A stretch of 64,000 nucleotides of DNA, from the NCBI GenBank assembly GCA_946406115.1, contig OX291547.1, positions 15,939,001 to 16,003,000 on the forward strand, in the 5' to 3' direction. The notes beneath the pieces were generated by a model. That model did not search any database, had not been told where the DNA came from, and saw only the letters and a list, made by a program, of their open reading frames with translations. Origin of the DNA: Apoda limacodes. Its lineage: Eukaryota; Arthropoda; Insecta; Lepidoptera; Limacodidae. Positions 9,734-20,440 of this stretch are shown piece after piece (the first letter of the stretch is position 1; each line of letters opens with the position of its first letter). Made by a program: the position numbers and the translations under genes.

Positions 9734-9737
9734 CATA

Positions 9738-10100
9738 TATAACCTAATACGATTTCTATTTTAAAAGGTATTATAAAGAGTTAAAGTAATGCATGGTAAA
9801 GTTTCAACACAAATAAATGATTTCTATTGATATATTGCCCTTTTTACGATTCGACATTAGGATAGAAGAAGGCTGTAGTTAGGTAAAGGATGGCCGATAT
9901 TAGGGAAATTTGCCGTACAAAACTTTAAACGCTTATTATTCTTTGTCACGTAATTTAAGATGTTTATAATCACTAAATATACTCAATAATATAAAGTGTA
10001 AATGTCAAATAGCCCGACAATGCAAATTCAACGGTGGATAACTTCAAGGTTCAGGTATGGTTAGGACTGAAAGTTACGTTTCATGTTAAGGGGCCGACAT
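9738..10100. other. A/T-rich stretch with no recognised gene
   Basis: No gene seen. Short GGCCGATATTAGG-like motifs at about 9850-9910 echo motifs in the 7155-8805 inverted repeat and may be a degraded relative. Confidence 0.35.
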
Positions 10101-12406
10101 TCAAAGTCAAAGTCAAAGTCAGAATGTTTTAATCAAATAAGGATTTAACAATCACTTTTGAATCGTCAAAGTTATGAAATATTATTTTTTGAAAACTGGT
10201 TCACAATGTTTTTGATTTCTACCGCGAAGAATCCGGCAAGAAACTCGATAGTTACTCTTTTAAAAAAATCATAAAAACTAAAAATACAATCAATGTTTTA
10301 AATAAAAATTTTAAGCTGTATAATTTTATATTATTTCCATTTTAATTTGGTTTACCTATGCATCCTGTAATTGAGCATCTTCAGTCCCAAGGTTTTTTAT
10401 TATTAGCATAGTCTGAAATATTGGAGTATGCTTTTTTACAAAGTTCTTGTTTGATAAAAGATTTAAATTTACTAATTGATAGCTTTTGAATATTGTTGGG
10501 AACTTTGTTATAAAAATGTAAACATTGCCCCATAAAAGAGTTACTTATTTTGTGTAGACGTGTATCATGCACCAACAGCTTATTATTACTTCTAGTATTT
10601 ACTTTGTGAATGTCACTTTTCTTGCTGAAAAAATAATAATATTTTATGTACATATAAAAGATTTTCATATATGTACTGCGACGCTAAAGTTAAAATATTT
10701 ACTTCCCTTAACCTATCCCTCAGAGATATACTAGATCCTAATTTATAAATATCACGAATTGCCCTTTTTTGATTTTGAAATACAAAAATATTGTATTTAC
10801 ATCAGCAGCGCTACCCAACAATAGGATACCATATGTCATTAAACTATGAAAATAGCTAAAATATAATATTTTTGCAGTGTCGACATCGGTCAATTGTCTT
10901 ATTTTCTTGATCGCATACACAGCAGAGCTAAGTTTTTTAGCTAGGTTATGAATATGAGGCCCCCATTGAAGTTTGGAGTCCAGCGTTATCCCAAGAAAGA
11001 CTGTTGAATTAACATGTTCTAATTGCTCGCCATTAACATTAATACATGTCTGTATCCTACTAACATTTGGTAATGTAAATTTAACACATTTGGTTTTTTT
11101 TTCATTAAGTAACAAATTATTTACGTTAAACCAATTAACAATTTTAAAAAGGGCATTATTAAATTCATCATAACATGTCTGTCGTCTCTTAACTTTAAAA
11201 TGTTAAGAGGTATCATCAGCAAATAAGACAATGTCATGGTTTTTTAAATGATATGGGACATCGTTAATGTAAATAAGAAATAGAAAAGGACCTAAAATTG
11301 AGCCCTGAGGGACTCCCATAGTGACTGCTGATCCCGGAGATATTTCACCATTCACATCTATTTTCTGTACCCTCCTACTCATGTAGGAGGTCAAAAGGTC
11401 GAGAGCTTTGCCTTTAAAACCATAGTGATGTAGCTTCCTCATGAGATTTTCATGTTGGACACAGTCAAATGCCTTAGATAAATCACAAAACACTCCAAGA
11501 GCATCATGCGAATCCTCCCAGACGTTAAATATTTTTTTTTTAATAGTGCCATTCCTGCATCAGTGTTGGAATGACCTTTCATAAAGCCAAACTGTTTACT
11601 ACTAAGTAGGTCATTAATACAGAAATGGCTTAACATTTGGCAAAGTATGATTTTTTAAAAACTTTACTGAGTACAGGTAGTATTGAAATAGGCCGAAAAT
11701 TATTAGGGTCTGTTGAAGTACCTGATTTAAAAAGAGGTATAACTTTGCTTAGTTCCATCTCATCAGGAAACACACCACTATCAACACAACTATTAAAAAA
11801 TTATGGCTAAGGGTTGTGCTATAACTTGAATTATTGAGTTTATAGTTTTTACAGAAAGTCCCCAAAGGTCTGTGGGGTTTTTTATTTCTAATGTTTTAAA
11901 TGTATTAATGATATCCGTAGGACTAATGTTTTTAAATACAAAAGGGAACTTTACATTCAGGAACATAAATTTTTATTAATTTTTCTGCATAAATTGGACT
12001 TGAGTTAAGATGTTCAGTTGTTTTTAAAGGAATATTGCTAAAAAAAATTTCAAAGGCAACTGCTACCTCAGAATTTGTTTTAAAACTAGCATCATCTACA
12101 ATCAACTCAAAGTTCTGACAAGAATTCCTAGCTTTACCAGTTTCATTATTTATTATGTACCATGTCGTTTTTATTTTATTTGTTGAATCTTTTACTTTAC
12201 GTCTGAGGTGAATTGATTTTGCAGCAAGACAGACTTTTTTAAAGGTTTTTAAGTATTTTTTTACATTTTCCCTAAATATTTGGCTATTATTATATTGTTT
12301 TTTCTTTATATAATTCATGCAGCTTACGCCTACTTTTAAAAATACCTAGGGTAGCCCATTCAATAAAACTAAAGCGACTGGAAATAAGTATAATATTTTA
12401 TTATAC
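10101..12406 (-). pseudogene. Element C: CR1/jockey-type non-LTR retrotransposon, RT half and 3' end
   Basis: Read on the minus strand from 12370: a linker (GIFKSRRKLHELY in one frame, then YLKTFKKVCLAAKSIH and INNETGKARNS), the RT start (FKTLEIKNPTDLWGLSVK near 11840), KQFGFMKGHSNTDAG, CDLSKAFDCVQHENL (motif A), MGVPQGSILGPFLFLIYIND (motif B), FADDTS (motif C, about 11215), FNVNNLLLNEKKTKC, the thumb (FLGITLDSKLQWGPHI), and a C-terminal segment to 10381. At least two frameshifts and several stops occur, for example a TAA right after FADDTS where element D has Leu. The 3' end at about 10101-10124 is a TTTGAC hexamer repeat (AAAGTC on +). It is interrupted at 12407 by element A and resumes at about 16050. 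Inactive. Closest relative here is element D. Confidence 0.85.
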
Positions 12407-12477
12407 TTTTTTTTTTTTTTTTTTTTATATACCACTAAGGTGGCAAACAAGCTTACGGCCCGCCTGATGGTAAGCGG

Positions 12478-15444
12478 TCACCGTAGCCTATGGACGCTTG
12501 CAACACCAGGGGTATCACTTGCGCGTTGCCGACCCTTCAGAAATCTAATAACTTCTTTCTTGAAGAACTCCATACTATAGTCCTTGCAGAAAACCTTGGC
12601 AGGGAGCTCATTCCACAACTTAAGCGTTCGCGGGAGGAAGTTTCTCTGAAACCGCACTGTACGCGACCATTTAGGTTCTAAAGTGTGAGAATGAATTCCC
12701 TGCCGATGGCGAGCGGTGCGATGGTAGAAAGTAGCCGTGGGCATCATTTCGAACAATTCCTCAGAACACAACCCATTGTACAAGCGGTAGAACACACACA
12801 GTGAGGCAAAGTCTCTCCTCAGACTTAAGGGCTCGATACCGCAAGTGAGTTTGGAATCGTCGACAATTCTCACAGCCCGTCGTTGAACCGAGTCAAAAGG
12901 GCCAAGCTGGTATCCGGGTGCACCTGCCCAGAGATGGCAGCAGTACTCCATATGGGGCCGAACCTGCGACTTGTAAAGTAACATCCTTTGCCCCGACGTG
13001 AAGTACTGCTTCGCTCTGTTGAGTACACCAAGTTTTTTGGACGCCAGCTTCACCTTATCTTGTAAATGATCTCGGAACTGAACATCGCTGGAGATGTCGA
13101 CACCAAGGATCCCAATGCTCTTGGAGATGGAGAGGGGAGTGTTCTGGAATTGTGGGACCACAGTGAATGGAGTTTTCTTAGCGGTGAACGCGCACACTTG
13201 CGTCTTTGTAGGGTTGAATCGGACCAAGTTTACCCGTCCCCAGTCAGAGACCTGGGACAGTGTGGTCTCGATTTCAGACACAAGTTCTCCGCGGTTTTCC
13301 TCCACAACGGTACGAGGGATGTTTGCACGACCCGTGTAAAAAGTGTCTCCAGTACTGTCATCTGCATAGCAATGTATGTTGTTGATGTCCAACATGTCAT
13401 TGATATGCAGTAGAAACAGCGTAGAAGACAGCACAGAGCCTTGCGGGACACCAGCATTAATGTCCATGCTATCAGAGCAACTACCGTCAACTACGGTTCG
13501 TATGCGTCTGCCGGACTAAAAGCTAGCCACCCATTTGCACAAACCCTCGGGTACTCCGTAAGATGGCAACTTCGATAGAAGACCGCGGTGCCAGACCCGA
13601 TCGAACGCCTTCGCTATGTCCAGGCTACATGCCAATGCCTCCCCCTGACTCTCAATGGCTAGTGCCCATCGGTGTGTGAGATACACTAGAAGGTCACCAG
13701 TCGAGCGACCGTGGCGAAAGCCATATTGACGGTCACTGACCAGATCGTGTACTTCTAGGTATCTTAGAAGCTGTGTGTTGATCACACGCTCCATCACCTT
13801 AGAGAGGAGAGAGGTCATAGCGATAGGCCTGTAATTCGATGGATCTGATCTATCGCCCTTTTTGGGTACCGGGTGCACATTCGCAGTCTTCCATGAAGAC
13901 GGAAATTGCCTAGTGTGGTAGAAAAGTGCGAAGAGGCGCGTGAGTACAGGACATAACTCAGGAGCACACTGCTTAAGCACCACTGCTGGTATACCGTCTG
14001 GCCCACTCGACTTATGAACGTCTAGAGAAAGCAACGCCCGCCTGACCTCCCGCTGCGTTATGGAGATTTCCGGCATGGTCTTACCGCACCACGGTATAGT
14101 AGGTGGTACAGCGCCTTCATTGTTCATATTCGAGTTCGAGGCAAAGTGACTGCCCAGTAGATCGGCTTTCTCTTTAGCACTATGGGCCAAGTCACCATCG
14201 GTCTTTCGCAGTGGTGGTAACGACGACTGGCAGAAGTTCCCTTCGGCAGCTTTGGCAAGCGACCAGAAAGCACGACTCCCAGAAGGATAGCTCGCAAGTC
14301 GCCCACCTATTTTGCCGATGAATTGGAATTTTGCTCTGGCAGTTGCTTTCTTACTGAACCTCGAGGCAGCATTTAATTTGCGTTTTAACTCAGAAATATT
14401 CGGATCCTTATTAAAACGAGCCGTGGTCCAAGCCTCATATGCATTTTGCTTAAGAATCTTAGCTTTTCTGCAAGACCTATTAAACCACGGTCGTTTTTTG
14501 ACGCCGGCAGCTACTCGCAGGTTAGGAATATAGCATTCCATACCAGCAAGGATTGTCTCAGTGACTGCGGCTGCGCAGACGTCAGGATCTTCTGAATTAA
14601 AGCAGATCTGCCTCCACGGGTACGATGCGTAAAATTCTCGCAATCCATCCCAGTCTGCCGACGTATAGTGCCACTCATGACGCCAATTAGTTGGCCCAGA
14701 AGGATCGGGTTGTGTGCATGACACTTGAGTCCGAACGAGACAGTGGTCTGAGGAGCCAAGAGGCGCATCCACTGAGACGGAGTATCCGTCCGGACGAGTA
14801 GTCAGCAGAAGGTCCAGTAAGGAGCTCGTATGTTCCTCTATATCTGGTATTCTCGTTGGAGAAAGTACCAGCAGAGAATATCCATAGGTCAGAGCAAATT
14901 CATGAGCAGATATCCCAGCATAGTTATTGGTTCGAGAACTGAGCCACTCGCGGTGGTGGGCGTTAAAGTCTCCCAAAATAACTAGTTCTGCTGTGGGATA
15001 TTGCTCTAGAACTTTGTCAGTCGTCAAACTCAGGTGCGTGAAGAGTCGAGTTACGTCCGTGTCACCGCTATGAGACCTGTATAGGCACGCATAGATACGA
15101 GTGTGGCCGCCGTAATCTACGCGCACCCACAACATCGATAGGTCCCTGTCTTCAAGGCTATGAAGGCGGCGGCAGCAGATATCCTCCCGGACGAACATAC
15201 ATACACCGGCACGACTCATAAAATTGTGTTCGAGTTTGTAGCCGGGATAGTGAAGGTATGATGTGTCGGCCGGGCAGGATATCTGCGTCTCCGTTAGAAA
15301 AAGAATAGTCGGCTGCGCAGTTTCGAGATGGTGGTGGACTGCGTTAAGATTGGCGTGAATACCCCTGATGTTGCAAAAATCCACATTATATGTGGATGGA
15401 GTAGCCGCTGTGCAAACTCTTTTCTTTTTCTTTCTTATGGCCAT
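12478..15444 (-). pseudogene. Element A ORF2: endonuclease-reverse transcriptase with a single in-frame stop
   Basis: The frame runs 988 codons from MAIRKKKKRV to VASVHRLR, broken only by TAG at 13516-13518 (codon 643; copy B has TTG Leu there). The APE-type endonuclease at residues ~20-240 keeps N25 (NIRG), E52 (TETQ), D159 and N161 (LGDFN), and D233-H234 (SSDH). RT spans ~470-760: KSSGPDGIP, PVPKKGDRSDPSNYRPIA, RQYGFRHGRST, D609 in SLDIAKAFD (motif A), GVPQGSVLS from 665, YADD at 693-696. A C-terminal domain follows (NELPAKVF...VIRFLKGRQ). It would nick target DNA and reverse-transcribe its own RNA at the nick. The stop falls between motifs A and B, so the copy is formally dead. The start at 15444 is the first Met of the frame preceding the EN domain. 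All catalytic residues I can check are present. Confidence 0.9.
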
Positions 15445-15953
15445 AATATATAAAAAAAAGTTACTAAGACTAAGGATGAGGATTCACTGCTCAGACAGCA
15501 TAGAGGACAAAAGGTGCGGTTCTAAGACTGCCGAAGCTCGCCACAGATGATACGGTTGCTGGCACGGCGGGCGGAAGGGCCCCTGATCCCCCTCTGTTGT
15601 AGTAGCCGGGTCCACTCCGGTTTCCTTCTCCGGCACGACTACCACTTCAGATACTTTACACAGGCTGGCGAATCAGCCTCCCAGGGCGGAGATTAAGTGA
15701 TCCCTGGGTTCGGGATCCCATTCAACCTGCGGGCGGCCAGCGGTCAGCCGTTTCATCAGGTCTCCCTGACTGCCGAACCAGCACGCCGGTTCTACGCCGA
15801 GCATGACAGCAACAAGCACCGCCGGTCCTCCGCTGTCCGCGCAGCGAATCCTCAAAGAGCTCTGGCAACCTTACTTACCGCCAGGAACACAACACTACTC
15901 AATGTTAGTGTTATTATGGCCGCGGTTTTCTGTAAGGTGGAGGTACTTCCCCA

Positions 15954-16049
15954 GTTCGGGCCGCTCATTTGAGCAAGTACTCGCTATGCCCTGCTTTAGT
16001 TGTTCGGGTGGCTTATTCGAGCGAGTACTTGCAGTGCCCTACCTCTCTT
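15954..16049 (-). repeat. Two 48-bp tandem units in the 5' region of element A
   Basis: Units begin GTTCGGG at 15954 and 16002 (48 bp apart). They share GAGCAAGTACTCGC versus GAGCGAGTACTTGC and ATGCCCTGC versus GTGCCCTAC. They sit at the very 5' end of element A, where repeated promoter-bearing monomers occur in some other non-LTR elements. Function here is inferred only from position. Confidence 0.7.
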
Positions 16050-16650
16050 AAAATATACTCTGTATGTAATATACTCTGTAGTCATAGTGTCAAGAACAGT
16101 ATTGTACATTTCATTTGGGTTTAAATGATTCAATCCATTTAGTTGTTATTGGTATAAATTTAATTTCCTTTCTAGCAAAACTATTCTTTCTTTCTAAATC
16201 CACTAACTGTCCACAATGATCTGACTTTAGGTTGTTTATAATTGATTTTTGAATTGGTTTTATATAATTTAATATATTGTAGATGCAAGTGGCACTAGAT
16301 ACAGCAATTCTAGTTGGTTCACAAAACAAATTATTTAAATTAAAAGACCGAAATAAGGCGAGCAATCTGGTGCTTAATGAGCTATTTTCTATGTTTATAT
16401 AAATGTCTCCACAAACAATGATTTGTTGATTGAAAATGCTGATTTTATTTAGCACTTCTTCCATAACTAATTCGAAATTATCATACATTGCACAAGGCGG
16501 CTTGTATACACTCACAACAATGAGATGCTCAACTTCTATACAGGACTCAAAAAAAATTGAACATAAACATTTGGGTGTTTTACCCTATTCCATTTCAAAA
16601 AATACTTACTACGAAATTTTCTTTACGAATTACAACCTTTATAGATTATT
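16050..16650 (-). pseudogene. Element C: 5' (endonuclease) part, separated from its RT half by element A
   Basis: Minus-strand reading from about 16550 gives an APE-like endonuclease: CIEVEHLIVVSVYKPP, VMEEVLNKISIFNQQIIVCG, SLSTRLLALFRSFNLNNLF, EPTRIAVSSATCIYNI, LKSDHCGQL. Element D carries the same blocks in the same order (VYRPPS, SLSTRLISLFKSFNLENLF, EPTRITETTAT, LKSDHCGQ). The usual GDFN is altered to GDIYIN. The frame ends at 16111, and the homologous continuation lies beyond element A at 12370. The 5' edge is uncertain (between 16550 and 16650). A 16-bp near-repeat (AATATACTCTGTA twice) lies at the A junction. Confidence 0.8.
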
Positions 16651-16654
16651 TTGA

Positions 16655-16760
16655 TTTACATTTATGTTACCTTTCATTTCTTTAGTCAATCAGTAGGCAA
16701 TGTACACGTTTTTTAAAAGTTCCAACTTACTACTTAACTTCATCAACAATTTCGTAACGT
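16655..16760 (+). repeat. Partial copy of the 7155-8805 inverted-repeat sequence
   Basis: ACCTTTCATTTC, CAGTAGGCAATG, TTTTTTAAAAGT and CTTAACTTCATCAACAA appear in the same order and spacing as in the right arm of the 7-8.8 kb inverted repeat (reverse complement of about 8345-8450). It is a dispersed, unidentified repeat. Confidence 0.55.
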
Positions 16761-18531
16761 ACAATTATTTTGAAAAATACTAATAAGGTAGCCTATAAGT
16801 ACCTATAATTTATAAGTATTAATTTAAAAATGGTAAAAGTTAACCATTATTAACATTATTATGATTTTAAAGTAAATTTTTAAAAAAAGGTAGATACCGT
16901 ATAAGTGAGTAAGAATGTTACGAGGTACCGAGTTACCTACCTATTTTATTATCGTCCTTGCTGGTCTCCGTGAAAAGATAAATGAATGTTAGCTCAGAAA
17001 CCTCCTCCTATTTCATTCCTTCATTCCTGCCTTTAAATAAAGAATTTTTCAAATAAAACTCGCATAACCTTTATGAGTTTGTATAACTAGGTACCTAGCT
17101 ATTAATCAGAGAGCGCGCCGAACAGAACGTCTAATACCTTTTCAATTACAACCAATGACATTCTTTCATGCCTATAACTTTTGCGCAAGTGGTAGCAATA
17201 AATTAACATAGTTTTATCGCAATCGGCTAAACAATATGGCAGCACATTAAATACTTATTAAATTGAAAAATTTATGATGATAATTCATTTATACTTCGTT
17301 AATGCTCAAAATATAGTATTTTTGGGTGAAAGTCATATCGCTTATCAGAATACTGACGTTCCAGCTATACGACAAAATCATACCAGAATAAGGCGCGCGG
17401 CGCGGGGAAAGGGGGTCTCGCACCCGCATCGTGTTCGATAGAGCTGTTTTGTCGACAGCAACATTTTAGCAAAAATGTAAAACGCGCACGGGCGCCGCGA
17501 AGTGTATTCTCTTAATGTTGAAAATATAAAAATCATAAGTGTTATCACCGCTGCAAGAATGCAACACAAATTACATCTATAAGCATTTAAATAAAAATGC
17601 ATATTTTATATCATGTAATGTTTCACAATAATACGATAATATTAAGTGTATATTAACACAATAAAAACTATTTTCCTGATAGGGACTAGTTTAGATTTAA
17701 AAACATGTAATAACAATAAGTGTAAAATTGTATTAAGTTAGGTAAAAGTAGAGTAGGTTTGTTTCATTTCCCCTCTTTACTATTCGTTAATATCAAAAAT
17801 AATATTGTGTGAGTACCGACATGTCGACATGACGACTTTGTATGCACGACTATCCCCAAAAAAGCAAAAATGTATAGAACTACTAGGTAAAGTTCTTTAT
17901 AGACCGTATGTACGGTTACTAAGTTACAGGTAAAAATAGTTAGCGTGTTGAGTATTGTACATTCTTTCTCCTTCACTCCTATAACAATAAACTAAAATAG
18001 GGATACAAAAGAGATGGGTCTATGGGTAAAAAGGGGAAGACTGTCTGAAACTTTACATGGCTAGGGTCATTAAGTCCTTAGGCTATGCCTAAAATACGTA
18101 TCATAGGTTAAATGCACACCTTTGCCCCTATACGTAGGTATCTACACCGTTACGGTAAGTAGTATGGTTAGGGCGCAAATTACATATAAACTTATGAAAT
18201 ACAATAGCTTATAACTCAGCAACTGGGTTACATAGGATAAGGATTAGCCATGGGCAAAGTAACTCCGGACAAAGATTGGTTATGTCACATATCATTCCGA
18301 TTAAAGATATATATCCGCTTCGCATATCCATATCCGCGGAAATATGCAATTTTCTAGCACACCGCGGTCAAACGAATCCTCGGATCGATTTCGTACCTTT
18401 CAATCACGAGTGCACAAATCGTTCGTGTAACCCTCGTTTGTTCGGAACGAAAACATTTTTGATGATGAGTTGTGATAGGTATGAACCGGGCTTTGTTTGA
18501 CTAGTAATTTCTTAGGTTAGGATACAATTAT
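16761..18531. other. A/T-rich stretch with no recognised gene
   Basis: No recognisable gene. A G/C-rich patch with GGCGCGCGGCGCGGGG at 17390-17505 stands out from its A/T-rich surroundings. Around 18240-18500 the sequence is less A/T-rich, but its frames carry no known motif. Confidence 0.4.
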
Positions 18532-19963
18532 GTTATGTCCTGTACTCACGCGCCTCTTCGCGCTTTCCTACCACACTAGGCAATTTCCGTCTTCATGGAA
18601 GACTGCGAATGTGCACCCGGTGCCCAAAAAGGGCGATAGATCAGATCCATCGAATTACAGGCCTATCGCTATTACCTCTCTCCTCTCTAAGGTGATGGAG
18701 CGTGTGATCAACACACAGCTTCTAAGATACCTAGAAGTACACGATCTGGTCAGTGACCGTCAATATGGCTTTCGCCACGGTCGCTCGACTGGTGACCTTC
18801 TAGTGTATCTCACACACCGATGGGCACTAGCCATTGAGAGTCAGGGGGAGGCATTGGCATGTAGCCTGGACATAGCGAAGGCGTTCGATCGGGTCTGGCA
18901 CCGCGGTCTTCTATCGAAGTTGCCATCTTACGGAGTACCCGAGGGTTTGTGCAAATGGGTGGCTAGCTTTTTGTCCGGCAGACGCATACGAACCGTAGTT
19001 GACGGTAGTTGCTCTGATAGCATGGACATTAATGCTGGTGTCCCGCAAGGCTCTGTGCTGTCTCCTACGCTGTTTCTACTGCATATCAATGACATGTTGG
19101 ACATGAACAACATACATTGCTATGCAGATGTCAGTACTGGAGACGCTTTTTACACGGGTCGTGCAAACATCCGTCGTTCCGTTGTGGAGGAAAACCGCGG
19201 AGAACTTGTGTCTCAAATCGAGACCACACTGTCCCAGGTCTCTGACTGGGGACGGGTAAACTTGGTCCGATTCAACCCTACAAAGACACAAGTGTGCGCG
19301 TTCACCGCTAAGAAAACTCCATTCACTGTAGTCCCACAATTCCAGAACACTCTCCTCTCCATCTCCAAGAGCATTGGGATCCTTGGTGTCGACATCTCCA
19401 GCGATGTTCAGTTCCGAGATCATTTATCAGATAAGGTGAAGCTGGCGTCCAAAAAACTTGGTGTACTCAACAGAGCGAGTAAGTAGCGAGTGGAGTACTG
19501 CTGCCATCTCTGGGCAGGTGCACCCGGATACCAGCTTGGCCCTTTTGACTCGGTTCAACGACGGGCTGTGAGAATTGTCGACGATTCCAAACTCACTTGC
19601 GGTATCGAGCCCTTAAGTCTGAGGAGAGACTTTGCCTCACTGTGTGTGTTCTACCGCTTGTACAATGGGTTGTGTTCTGAGGAATTGTTCGAAATGATGC
19701 CCACGGCTACTTTCTACCATCGCACCGCTCGCCATCGGCAGGGAATTCATTCTCACACTTTAGAACCTAAATGGTCGCGTACAGTGCGGTTTCAGAGAAA
19801 CTTCCTCCCGCGAACGCTTAAGTTGTGGAATGAGCTCCCTGCCAAGGTTTTCTGCAAGGACTACAGTATGGAGTTCTTCAAGAAAGAAGTTATTAGATTT
19901 CTGAAGGGTCGGCAACGCGCAAGTGATACCCCTGGTGTTGCAAGCGTCCATAGGCTACGGTGA
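18530..19963 (+). pseudogene. Element B truncated ORF2 with catalytic and deletion defects
   Basis: One + frame, interrupted by TAG at 19484-19486. Three defects are visible against element A. The EN domain and RT N-terminus are missing. The catalytic YADD is changed to YADV (HCYADVSTGD, about 19120-19135), losing the second metal-binding Asp. About 68 bases encoding AKQYFTSGQRMLLYKSQV and neighbours are replaced by about 20 unrelated bases (GTAAGTAGCGAG) between LNRA and EYCCHLW. The reading frame is restored after this exchange, and it creates the stop. The codon that is TAG in element A is TTG (Leu) here. Confidence 0.88.
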
Positions 19964-20029
19964 CCGCTTACCATCAGGCGGGCCGTAAGCTTGTTTGCCA
20001 CCTTAGTGGTATATAAAAAAAAAAAAAAA
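18532..20029 (+). mobile_element. Element B: family A copy, 5'-truncated within RT
   Basis: Starts abruptly at the homologue of LCPVLTRLF (element A residue ~497) and runs to the same 3' end with an A-run at 20015-20029. It carries RT motifs A (SLDIAKAFD), B (GVPQGSVLS), the thumb and C-terminal domain, and the 3' UTR. The last 157 residues (19490-19963) are identical to element A, so A and B descend from very similar, recent sources. It lies in the opposite orientation to A. Confidence 0.92.
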
Positions 20030-20030
20030 G

Positions 20031-20440
20031 ATAAAAAACGGGACCCTATTACTAAGATTCCGCTGTCCATCCGTCTGTCACCAGGCTGTACCTCATGACC
20101 CGTGATAGTTAGACAGTTAAAATTTTCACAGATGATGTATTTCTGTTGCCGCTATAACAACAAATACTAAAAAACAGAATGAAATAAATATTTAAGGGGG
20201 CTCCCATACAACAAACGTGATTTTTTTGCTTGATAGTGATAACGGTAACAGGTAGATGCTTAAAATATTCACAAAATATTTAGTTATAAAGTACACTTTA
20301 AAAATAAATAATCAAATTAAAATAAAATAAATATTTAAGGGTGGCTGCCATACAATAAACGTGATTTTTTTGCCGTTTTCATAGATATTGGTACAGAACC
20401 CTTAGTGCGCGAGTCCGACTCGCACTTTGCCGATTTTTAT
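20031..20440 (+). repeat. Dispersed repeat H, copy 1 (GGTTCCGTAC family)
   Basis: Begins AAAAAACGGGACCCTATTAC directly after the A-run of element B. It passes through TGTTGCCGCTATAACAAC, AATATTTAAGGGGGCTCCCA and CATACAACAAACGTGA, and ends GCGCGAGTCCGACTCGCACT. A portion (aaataaatatttaag...ataaacgtga) is partly duplicated at about 20320-20370. It is non-coding. The same sequence recurs inverted at 22034-22460. I recall this repeat as common in moth and butterfly genomes; its class is not established here. Confidence 0.7.

Larger units (their letters stand above)
12407..16049 (-). mobile_element. Element A: nearly full-length jockey-superfamily non-LTR retrotransposon
   Basis: About 3.64 kb inserted into element C. 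It comprises a 5' region of about 600 bp (16049-15445, G/C-rich, with two 48-bp tandem units), one long ORF2 (15444-12478), a short 3' UTR, and a 20-base A-tail (T at 12407-12426). The sharp change from G/C-rich to A/T-rich sequence at about 16049 marks the 5' edge. I see no separate ORF1 with recognisable motifs, so this family may rely on one ORF, or the ORF1 is unrecognised. EN and RT motifs place it in the jockey superfamily (CR1/Kiri/Daphne-like), but the clade is not settled. At least nine shorter copies of the same family lie in this window. An exact target duplication was not found. Confidence 0.9.

Noticed and set aside
12490..12681. A conserved short ORF beginning MDACNTRGITCALP, present in several family-A copies
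   Set aside because: It is the antisense of the ORF2 C-terminus; conservation follows from copy similarity.
13066..13413. A 115-codon plus-strand ORF inside element A, mirrored at 19076-19423 on the minus strand
   Set aside because: It is antisense to the RT frame and appears in both copies only because the copies are near identical; the sense strand carries clear RT motifs.
12402..16059. A TATAC target duplication for element A
   Set aside because: Only five A/T-rich bases match and the exact 5' end of A is uncertain, so it cannot be distinguished from chance.
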